Shown: positions 16,371-21,527 of the stretch, piece after piece
How positions within the stretch are numbered: position 1 is the stretch's first letter
How the letters are laid out: each line of letters begins with the position of its first letter
DNA from: UBA6109 sp035366835
GTDB taxonomy: Bacteria; Desulfobacterota; Syntrophia; Syntrophales; UBA6109
Assembly: GCA_035366835.1 (NCBI GenBank)
Contig: DAOSIS010000045.1
Coordinates: 1 to 21,527 of the forward strand
DNA: 21,527 bases
Reading direction: 5' to 3'
Position numbers and translations under genes: made by a program
Notes under the pieces: model-generated
Database searches by the model: none
Told to the model about the DNA's origin: nothing
What the model saw: the letters and a program-made list of their open reading frames with translations, nothing else

Positions 16371-16399
16371 TTGCGGGCAAGGAAGCCGATTGACTGATC

Positions 16400-16933
16400 C
16401 TATCCCTCGAATTGATACTTGAATGTTGTTTCTCCTTTTCCCTCCCGGCCTTCGACTCTCACGATGACTTGATATGTGCCTTCTTCCGATGGACTGAAGG
16501 ATTCGCCGTAATGATCCCCGCACCAGGCTGCCTTGCTTGTCTTCTTGTCTCCTGCCGGAGAGACGATCGTCACAGAGACATCGGCGTCCTTGATGATTTC
16601 TTTAGACGCCAGGGACTGGATCATTACCATGATCGCCTGGTCTTGACCGGCATCGTAGGTGTGCGGCACGGGATTTCCCTTCATGCCCTGCATGTGCACG
16701 TGCATGCCCATGTCCATAACATCCAGGGATACCTTCATCCCCTGAACGTTGGCCGTCTGAACCGGCCTGTCTGCCATGGACATCTGGTGTGACATGCCGG
16801 GATGTTCCATCTTCGCGGCAGGCGTCGCACCGTGATGGTGCATGTGCTGTGCAGCGGCCGGACCGGAGACAAAAGCCATGGCGATCGCCAGTGCGACAGA
16901 TCCCCGCATCTTCCTTTTTCCGTGATTGGGCAT
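16400..16933 (-). CDS. His/Met-rich periplasmic protein, probably copper-binding
   Basis: A 177-residue exported protein with a signal peptide cleaved near A28. The mature N terminus is HMHHH (30-34), followed by a stretch with many Met and His residues (H44, M47, H49, M51, M53 and again DVMDMGMHVHMQGM at about 72-84). Such patterns bind Cu(I)/Ag(I). The C-terminal half is a beta-rich domain (DADVSVTIVSPAGDKKTS; GTYQVIVRVEGREGKGETTF) with a lone Cys-x2-His (C138, H141). It resembles FixH/YtkA-like domains only loosely. An AAGGAG site precedes the ATG at 16933. A storage or chaperone role for periplasmic copper is inferred from composition and neighbours. Its upstream region carries a perfect inverted repeat. 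Confidence 0.8.
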   Translation of the reverse strand: MPNHGKRKMRGSVALAIAMAFVSGPAAAQHMHHHGATPAAKMEHPGMSHQMSMADRPVQTANVQGMKVSLDVMDMGMHVHMQGMKGNPVPHTYDAGQDQAIMVMIQSLASKEIIKDADVSVTIVSPAGDKKTSKAAWCGDHYGESFSPSEEGTYQVIVRVEGREGKGETTFKYQFEG

Positions 16934-17005
16934 CGTTCTTCTCCTTTAACGAATAGGACTCAGCGCAAATTCTCGCGTGGTTTCAAAGTCATGCCTTTCC
17001 AACTC

Positions 17006-17059
17006 AATGACCCCCACCTGCCGGCGTTGAGAGAAAAATCATGGCAGGTGGGGGTCATT
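17006..17059. repeat. Perfect 17-bp inverted repeat with a 20-base loop
   Basis: AATGACCCCCACCTGCC (17006-17022) and its exact complement GGCAGGTGGGGGTCATT (17043-17059). No T-tract follows on either strand, so it is not a typical terminator. The GGGGGTCA/TGACCCCC arms recall end sequences of some IS21-like elements, from memory. No transposase and no clear target duplication are visible. It lies between two copper-locus genes, in the leader region of the His/Met-rich gene. Confidence 0.85.
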
Positions 17060-17122
17060 TCGGTTTCGGCATACCATTCCGTTTTATTCTTGTCGCCGCG
17101 TCTGGAACTGGATGAGAGATGC

Positions 17123-17428
17123 TCACGGGCCTACGACGGACTGATTGTGTCCCGCCCCTTTGGAAGTTCCCCGGGAAACCCCCTTGTCGATGACCGTCCC
17201 GTCCTTTCGAACTTCAAAGACACGGTAGCCATCCGAAATGAGCGAGCCCAGCTCGTAGTATCTGATCTCGCTGTCGCCTTGGCCCTTTTCAACAATTGCG
17301 GGTTTCCCCCATGTGGATTCGATCGCCTCGACTCCGGCCGCATGGCTTATTGCCGGAGTTGCGAGCGCCATCCCCAACAGCAAAGCAAAAGTCCCTCTTG
17401 CGAATCTTGTTCTCGTTGTCTTGCTCAT
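17123..17428 (-). CDS. Small exported protein of unknown function (101 aa)
   Basis: From the ATG at 17428 (AGGAGG seven bases upstream) the product has a signal peptide, MSKTTRTRFARG then a hydrophobic stretch ending ISHAA (cleavage near residue 31). A short domain follows: VEAIESTWGKPAIVEKGQGD, EIRYYELG, RVFEVRKDGTVIDKG. The pattern 'start of helix - GKP - strand - tyrosine - DG.V' resembles small SmpA/BamE-like or DUF2845-like folds; this is a guess. It has no Cys and almost no His/Met, so it is not an obvious metal binder despite its setting. A longer in-frame start at 17536 would lie at or before the predicted transcription start and is unlikely. It has its own sigma-54-like promoter directly after the regulator gene. 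Confidence 0.75.
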   Translation of the reverse strand: MSKTTRTRFARGTFALLLGMALATPAISHAAGVEAIESTWGKPAIVEKGQGDSEIRYYELGSLISDGYRVFEVRKDGTVIDKGVSRGTSKGAGHNQSVVGP

Positions 17429-17541
17429 TTTGGAACCTCCTGGAATAACGCTTCTTGCTTGATTCTGTTTATTGACTTCATCACCACCGCAACCACCGCA
17501 ACGTCCATGGTCGACCATCAAAAGAACGTTGCCCATAGTGC

Positions 17542-17558
17542 TACAAGAGGCATGCCAA
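17542..17558 (-). promoter_or_regulatory. Candidate sigma-54 promoter (-24/-12) of the 101-residue gene
   Basis: On the minus strand TTGGCATGCCTCTTGTA, close to the sigma-54 consensus TTGGCACG-N4-TTGCW, with GG and the -12 G at the correct distance (GG-N10-GT instead of GC). Expected start near 17531, about 100 bases before the ATG at 17428. Nearly the same sequence stands in front of cueP. Because GGCATGCC is itself a palindrome, it could instead be an operator. Confidence 0.6.
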
Positions 17559-17601
17559 AAGATAACATATTATCATTATTAGCTTTTTCCATTTGTCGAA
17601 A

Positions 17602-17640
17602 GATAAATTGGAGAATATTCCCCATCGCTGCAGAATATTC
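17602..17640 (-). promoter_or_regulatory. Enhancer-like tandem GAATATTC sites (module A)
   Basis: Two exact GAATATTC palindromes at 17613-17620 and 17633-17640, exactly 20 bases apart (two helical turns). They are centred about 60 and 80 bases upstream of the -24 box. The 24-base block 17602-17625 matches 21105-21128 in front of cueP at 22 positions. This is the layout expected for upstream activating sites of NtrC-type activators. The block starts 14 bases beyond the stop of the regulator gene. Confidence 0.65.
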
Positions 17641-17653
17641 TTCAGATAAGGGC

Positions 17654-19024
17654 TTACTGCGATTTTTTGGGTTGATTGGCGATCCCGAATTTTTCCAGCC
17701 GGTACAGGAGAATGTGGCGGGGGATCTTCAGAAAGGCGGCCGCCGCGGATTTATTCCAATCATTCCTCTCAAGCGCTTCTATAACGACTTCGCGCTCCAG
17801 TTGTTCGAGAGAGTAACCCTCCGGAGGGAGGTTAATGATGGCGGCAGATCCTTCATGCTCATGCGGCGTCAGGATCTTCTTCGGCAGGTCTTCTACACCA
17901 ATGGTGTCTTTCTCTCTCAGGATCATCATCCTCGTGACCATGTTTTCCAGCTCCCGCACGTTTCCGGGCCATGGATAAGAGGTCAGTGCATCCATCGCTT
18001 CTCTTGAAAAGACGACATGACGGCAGCCCGCTTTAGAGGCAAAATGCCGCACGAGTAAGGGGATGTCTCCCGGACGCTGGCGCAGAGGCGGCAGATGAAT
18101 CGGGATAACCGAAAGCCGGTAGTAAAGGTCCTCGCGAAAGCGGACGGCGGCAACCAGCTCTTCGATATCCGAGTTTGTGGCCGCCACAACGCGGACATCA
18201 ACCTTATGGGATTTTGAGGATCCTACGGGGAGAACTTCTTTCTCCTGCAGGACGCGCAAAAGCTTCGGCTGCATTTCCATTGACAATTCGCTCACCTCAT
18301 CAAGGAAAATGGTGCCGCCGGCGGCTTGCTGGAACTTCCCTTCCTGATCCTTCACGGCGCCGGTGAAAGCGCCTTTGATATGGCCAAACAGTTCGCTTTC
18401 CAGGAGATCGCGGGGAATAGCGGCGCAGTTGACGGCTACAAACCTGGAACCTCTGCGGGAGCTCTTCTCGTGAAGCGCGCGGGCGACCAGTTCCTTACCA
18501 GTCCCGGATTCGCCGGTAATCAGGATCGCTGCCTCCGTATCGGCCACTTTAGCGATCAAAGAAAAGACCTTCGCCAAGGCATCGGAAGTGCCGATCATCT
18601 GTTTGAACTCTTCCCGGTCTTCAATCCGCTTCCTGAGATCTCTGTTTTCCAGGGACAGCTTCGTTACGTCCAGGGCCTTTCGAACCACCAGCTTTAATTC
18701 GTCCCGATCGACTGGCTTCGTAATGTAATCGTAGGCGCCCAATTTCATCGCTTCTACTGCTCTGTCCACGGAACCAAAAGCGGTAATGATGATGACCAGC
18801 GTGTCTGCCGATTTCTTCTTGACGGCGCTCAGGACATCCATACCGCTGATCCCGGCCATCCTCATATCCGTGATGATCAGATTGGGGGCTTGAGCTTCAA
18901 AGAGAGCGATGCCTTCTTCACCGGATGACGCCGTGAGAATCTCATATCCCTCTTCCTGAAGGTTGTACTCCAGAATGCGTCTGAAGGAAGCGTCGTCATC
19001 AATGATGAGGATTTTCGTCGTCAC
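17654..19024 (-). CDS. NtrC-family sigma-54 response regulator
   Basis: A 456-residue transcription activator. Receiver domain at 1-120: acidic pocket D10/D11, phosphoacceptor D53 in LIITDMRM, T81 and K103. AAA+ domain at about 143-370: Walker A GESGTGKE (171-178), the sigma-54 contact loop GAFTGA (218-223), Walker B GTIFLDE (237-243), and the arginine-finger region RFREDLYYRL. C-terminal Fis-type helix-turn-helix at about 424-448 (NKSAAAAFLKIPRHILLYRL). The usual Glu before the loop (GHEKGAFTGA) is Ile here (I216). The start is GTG at 19024, 16 bases after the kinase stop, with GGGGCAGG upstream. It is the obvious candidate to bind the GAATATTC sites next to its own stop codon. ZraR/HydG is the closest well-known type. 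Confidence 0.95.
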   Translation of the reverse strand: MTTKILIIDDDASFRRILEYNLQEEGYEILTASSGEEGIALFEAQAPNLIITDMRMAGISGMDVLSAVKKKSADTLVIIITAFGSVDRAVEAMKLGAYDYITKPVDRDELKLVVRKALDVTKLSLENRDLRKRIEDREEFKQMIGTSDALAKVFSLIAKVADTEAAILITGESGTGKELVARALHEKSSRRGSRFVAVNCAAIPRDLLESELFGHIKGAFTGAVKDQEGKFQQAAGGTIFLDEVSELSMEMQPKLLRVLQEKEVLPVGSSKSHKVDVRVVAATNSDIEELVAAVRFREDLYYRLSVIPIHLPPLRQRPGDIPLLVRHFASKAGCRHVVFSREAMDALTSYPWPGNVRELENMVTRMMILREKDTIGVEDLPKKILTPHEHEGSAAIINLPPEGYSLEQLEREVVIEALERNDWNKSAAAAFLKIPRHILLYRLEKFGIANQPKKSQ

Positions 19025-19040
19025 GGCCTGCCCCGATGCA

Positions 19041-20186
19041 TCAGATTTGTTCCTCCCCTGGTCCGTACGGTGACATCCGTGATGGAAGAAAAACGGTGAA
19101 GATCGTCCCGTTCGGGGAATTGGATGATACTTCTATCCGGCCTTTGTGAGCCAGTATAATCTTCTTGGCAATGGCAAGTCCCAAGCCCGTCCCGTCCTGC
19201 TTCGTGGTGAAAAAGGGCTCGAAAATCTTCTCCTGAAAGTCTTCGGGGATACCGAGCCCTGTGTCTCGAAAGGCAATCTCAATTTCCGCATGCTCCTGCG
19301 CGGGATTTCTCGCCCGTTGAGCTTCAATCGTCAAGGTGTCTCCGCTGGACATGGAATGAATCCCGTTAAGAATGATATTCAGAAAGACCTGATGGAGTTT
19401 GTCCCTGTCCCCCACGATCTCCAGGTCCCCCTCGGTCTTCAACTCCAGATGCAGGCCCCGGTCCCGCGCTTCGGCGGTGACGAGCATCACGATGCCGCGC
19501 AACTCATCCGCGATATTGCAGAGATTCATTACCAACGGTTGCGGACGGCTCAGCCTCAGGAAATCACCCACCACCCGGCTGAGGCGATCCGATTCCCTCA
19601 AGAGAATTTCGAGAAACTCAAACTTCTTGTCACCGGGCTGATAATCATCCTTGAGGATCTCGGCCGTACCGCGGATGGAACCGAGGGGATTGCGGATTTC
19701 GTGCGCAAGAACCGTCGCCAGTTCTCCAAGGACGGACAGCCGTTCGGCGCCTCGCAGTTGCTCTTCCATGCGGATGATGCGTTCAGACTGTTGCTGCAGG
19801 GTTCGGTAAGATTCTTCAAGACCCGCGGCTGTCTTCTCCAATTGTTCCCGGCGATGTCTTTCTTGAGCCGAAAGAAAGCCGGTGACGCCCCCCACCAGAT
19901 TGTAGAGCAATATCTCCAGATATTTTTCTGTCTCCATGGTTGGACGATCGCCCCATTGAAAGATAATATGGGGGGCGTACAGGATGCTCACGATAAGCGC
20001 CGTTCCGATTCCGCCCTTGAGGCCGAACCAGAAGGCGGCGAGGATGATCGGGATATAGTAGAGGCGCTGAAGGATATCGTGGAGCACTGATTCCGTCAGC
20101 GGCGTACTGTAGTGCAGCAGGCTGACCCCTGCAATGCTGGCCAGAATCACAAAGAGGCGGATCGAGAGCGTGAATTTTTTCACCAC
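19041..20186 (-). CDS. Membrane sensor histidine kinase, partner of the NtrC-type regulator
   Basis: A 381-residue inner-membrane kinase. The N-terminal ~105 residues hold about four closely packed hydrophobic segments (about 8-26, 40-57, 60-75, 90-106) with only short loops, then a coiled coil (about 108-150). The HisKA domain has H162 in VLAHEIRNPLGSIRGTAEIL, followed by a GHKL ATPase domain: N box HQVFLNIILN (N270/N274), G1 DTGLGIP (308-314), F box FEPFF and G2 GTGLGLAIAK. No PAS, HAMP or large periplasmic domain is present, and no clear metal ligands. The start is one of two consecutive GTG codons (20184-20186 or 20181-20183), with a poor ribosome binding site. It is co-transcribed with the regulator, with a 16-base gap. 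Confidence 0.93.
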   Translation of the reverse strand: MVKKFTLSIRLFVILASIAGVSLLHYSTPLTESVLHDILQRLYYIPIILAAFWFGLKGGIGTALIVSILYAPHIIFQWGDRPTMETEKYLEILLYNLVGGVTGFLSAQERHRREQLEKTAAGLEESYRTLQQQSERIIRMEEQLRGAERLSVLGELATVLAHEIRNPLGSIRGTAEILKDDYQPGDKKFEFLEILLRESDRLSRVVGDFLRLSRPQPLVMNLCNIADELRGIVMLVTAEARDRGLHLELKTEGDLEIVGDRDKLHQVFLNIILNGIHSMSSGDTLTIEAQRARNPAQEHAEIEIAFRDTGLGIPEDFQEKIFEPFFTTKQDGTGLGLAIAKKIILAHKGRIEVSSNSPNGTIFTVFLPSRMSPYGPGEEQI

Positions 20187-20255
20187 GGTGTGTTCTCAAA
20201 AAACTTACCTTACCGGGCTTCAGGTTTTCTGATATTTGATCGCCTTACACGGGTG

Positions 20256-20264
20256 ATTATACCA
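20256..20264 (-). promoter_or_regulatory. Extended -10 promoter candidate of the kinase-regulator operon
   Basis: TGGTATAAT on the minus strand is a perfect -10 box with the TG extension. It lies about 70 bases upstream of the kinase start codon, with no good -35 at normal spacing. Housekeeping expression of the two-component system is inferred. Confidence 0.5.
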
Positions 20265-20338
20265 CGTGTCTTCCGGGACAACCCGCTTAGAGTCGAAACG
20301 GCATTCTCTTCTTCTGCCCCCATGAGCCTTCAACAGAA

Positions 20339-20351
20339 GTCCGCATCGGAC
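20339..20351 (-). terminator. Weak hairpin after cueP
   Basis: On the minus strand GTCCG-ATG-CGGAC, immediately downstream of the cueP stop, is followed by TTCTGTT. The stem is only 5 bp and the T-run is broken, so it is at best a weak terminator. Confidence 0.25.
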
Positions 20352-20355
20352 CGGG

Positions 20356-20946
20356 CTATTCCAGTTTTATCGTTGAATCGCATGTTTTGCTGGTCCGATA
20401 TGTCTGTACTTTACTCGTTCCTTTCTTCCCTTCAAAATCTACCGATATGGTGATCTCCTGGTCTCTGGGCAACCAGAGATCAACGAAACCGGTAGGCGGC
20501 GTCCTGAGCGTTTCATGAATCAGGGTTTTGCCTTCGGCCGTCACGGCCCTTACTTCTATAAGCTTGTTCTTCAGCTCCCCTTCGCAGCTCGACATAGTAT
20601 GAGTCGAACAGGGATGAGTTTTATTGATATAGGGAGCGACGGACACGATCATCTGATCATCCGGCAAAGGCACGACTACGGTCTTGCCGTCCTTGAATTT
20701 AAAGTTCACTGCATCCGGTGTGACAAATGTCTTGACGTCGATTTTTTCCGATCTCCACTTGTAGGCAATGTTCATCGCCTGCTTTGCGTCGATACCTTTC
20801 AGCTCATTCACTAAGCGCGCATCCTGGCTACTGCTCTGCGTCGCAGCGCCGTGATGATGATCGTGCTGTGCATAGGCAATTCCGGAATAAATTGCCAAGA
20901 AGAATAGGATACCTCCCACAACTGATTTCTTGATGGTTGCTGACAT
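20356..20946 (-). CDS. cueP: CueP family periplasmic copper-binding protein
   Basis: CueP is the periplasmic copper-binding protein best known from Salmonella, where it stores copper and supplies or protects periplasmic enzymes. This 196-residue protein has a signal peptide (cleaved near A26), a His cluster HDHHHG (28-33) and the family core APYINKTHPCSTHTMSSCEGEL. Its cysteines C113, C121 and C189 have the same spacing (8 and 68) as the three conserved CueP cysteines C96, C104 and C172 as I recall them. The late TPPTGFVDLWLPRD block is also characteristic. The ATG at 20946 has an AAAGGAG site. A sigma-54-like promoter and enhancer-like block stand upstream. It lies directly ahead of the kinase gene. 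Confidence 0.92.
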   Translation of the reverse strand: MSATIKKSVVGGILFFLAIYSGIAYAQHDHHHGAATQSSSQDARLVNELKGIDAKQAMNIAYKWRSEKIDVKTFVTPDAVNFKFKDGKTVVVPLPDDQMIVSVAPYINKTHPCSTHTMSSCEGELKNKLIEVRAVTAEGKTLIHETLRTPPTGFVDLWLPRDQEITISVDFEGKKGTSKVQTYRTSKTCDSTIKLE

Positions 20947-21046
20947 GCCCTTCTCCTTTCTGACATTCTTGTGAGTTCGTTGTCAGCTCCGCCCTGAAAA
21001 TTTCCTAAACATCAGTGCCATCGACGAACCTGACTGGAAATGGTAT

Positions 21047-21063
21047 TACAAACGGCATGCCAA
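21047..21063 (-). promoter_or_regulatory. Candidate sigma-54 promoter (-24/-12) of cueP
   Basis: On the minus strand TTGGCATGCCGTTTGTA, differing in only two spacer bases from the sequence at 17542-17558. Expected transcription start near 21036, about 90 bases ahead of the cueP ATG. The -12 element reads TTGTA rather than TTGCA. Confidence 0.6.
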
Positions 21064-21104
21064 ACTTAACGCATTGTAATTATTAGTTGTTTTATTGGCA
21101 CGGG

Positions 21105-21143
21105 GATAAACTGGAGAATATTCTCCATGGTCGTAGAATACCG
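21105..21143 (-). promoter_or_regulatory. Enhancer-like tandem sites (module B) upstream of cueP
   Basis: A 14-base perfect palindrome GGAGAATATTCTCC (21113-21126) contains GAATATTC at 21116-21123. A second, degenerate half-site GAATACCG lies exactly 20 bases further (21136-21143). The AT-rich spacer to the -24 box shares CTAATAAT and other bases with module A and could bind IHF. Spacing and sequence parallel module A. Confidence 0.65.
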
Positions 21144-21158
21144 TTCAGCAGGTCAGCG

Positions 21159-21527
21159 CTATCCGGTGTTTCCCAGAGTCAGTCGCTCCTCGCCGGAATA
21201 TAACCCGGCATTGCTGCGCACATAGCCCCAAAGCGCCACATTATATTCATTGGCAAGATTCCGCGGCCGCCGTGGGGTTTGATCGGGAAACCAGGACCGG
21301 AACGCCGAGCCGGATGACCTTGGTGATGATTTCGGAAGAGACTCTCCCGCTTACAAGCAACATCGCATTCGCGGCAGGGTTCCATCTTCTCATTTCTGAT
21401 GAGTACGCCTGCAATCTTGCCGAAGCAATTGTGCCGTCCGATGTTTTCTTCGTTGAAGACGGAAAAAACTTTAAGGAGCCGGCCGGATAGTCCTCGAGCC
21501 CGCTCTGGATGTCGCCGTGAAAAACGC
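21159..21527 (-). pseudogene. fdhD: 3' part of fdhD, frame-broken, cut by the window edge
   Basis: FdhD is the sulfurtransferase needed to activate molybdenum/tungsten formate dehydrogenases. Its conserved C-terminal protein is recognisable but lies in different minus-strand frames. Near 21469-21379 the frame gives VFNEENIGRHNCFGKIAGV (family EDIGRHN). Near 21378-21268 another frame gives MLLVSGRVSSEIITKVIRLG and VLVSRSNPTAAA. Near 21260-21159 a third frame gives NLANEYNVALWGYVRSNAG, ending in TAG at 21159. The frame also appears to change near 21463-21470, where upstream sequence (HGDIQSGLEDYPAGSLK) is in yet another register. The breaks fall at AAAGTTTTTT, CCC and GCGGCCGCGG. Real decay or sequencing error cannot be separated here. 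No other gene explains the stretch. Confidence 0.8.

Noticed and set aside
16983..16994. Sigma-54 promoter in front of the His/Met-rich gene
   Set aside because: GGCATG is present but the distance to TTG is one base short and the -12 GC/GT is absent, so it is noted only as a possible relic.
17006..17059. The inverted repeat as a rho-independent terminator
   Set aside because: The loop is 20 bases and neither strand has a following run of T residues.
16802..18007. 401-codon plus-strand frame across the copper locus
   Set aside because: It runs antisense through three genes and the enhancer region, has no family features, and crosses the inverted repeat.
1..21527. CRISPR arrays, tRNA or rRNA genes, integrases and transposase genes
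   Set aside because: I looked for direct repeats, tRNA-like ends and transposase motifs on both strands and found none that I could support.

Overview
The window reads as chromosomal DNA of an anaerobic, GC-rich Gram-negative bacterium, most likely a deltaproteobacterium (Desulfobacterota, for example a Syntrophaceae-like lineage). The reasons are a tungsten-type aldehyde:ferredoxin oxidoreductase, signal peptides and an RND/TolC envelope, NtrC-type sigma-54 signalling with a matching DNA site, and an fdhD remnant. The taxonomic placement is inference; there is no rRNA in the window.

Left half (1-10148) is very GC-rich metabolic and housekeeping DNA. From left to right it holds a small exported membrane protein (-), an aldehyde:ferredoxin oxidoreductase (-) divergent from a flavin reductase-like protein (+), the RNA-binding protein Tex (+) with its ribosome binding site inside a perfect hairpin, and a minus-strand group of transglutaminase-like lipoprotein, SAM methyltransferase and MFS transporter. 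It ends with a divergent 399-residue protein that distantly resembles RelA/SpoT synthetase domains.

Right half (10161-21158) is a copper/silver handling locus of visibly lower GC, all transcribed on the minus strand (right to left). Its order is cueP (periplasmic copper protein), a membrane histidine kinase, an NtrC-family sigma-54 response regulator, a 101-residue exported protein of unknown role, a His/Met-rich periplasmic protein, and an operon of FixH/YtkA-like protein, TolC-type outer membrane factor, CusB-like adaptor and CusA-like RND pump. The pump has the CusA-type (monovalent metal) proton-relay signature.

The most interesting signal is regulatory. The regions in front of cueP and of the 101-residue gene share the same module: an enhancer-like block with a GAATATTC palindrome and a second, 20-bp-spaced site, then an AT-rich spacer, then a -24/-12-like sequence (TTGGCATG-N4-TTGTA). 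The locus itself encodes a GAFTGA-containing sigma-54 activator. A fourth exact GAATATTC lies in front of the cus operon, but next to a sigma-70-like promoter. I infer a self-contained, sigma-54-controlled envelope copper-defence regulon.

The right edge (21159-21527) holds the 3' part of fdhD, whose recognisable protein is spread over different reading frames. It is either a decaying gene or sequence error near the end of the sequence. A perfect 17-bp inverted repeat with a 20-base loop (17006-17059) between two copper-locus genes looks like a mobile-element remnant or other structured insert.
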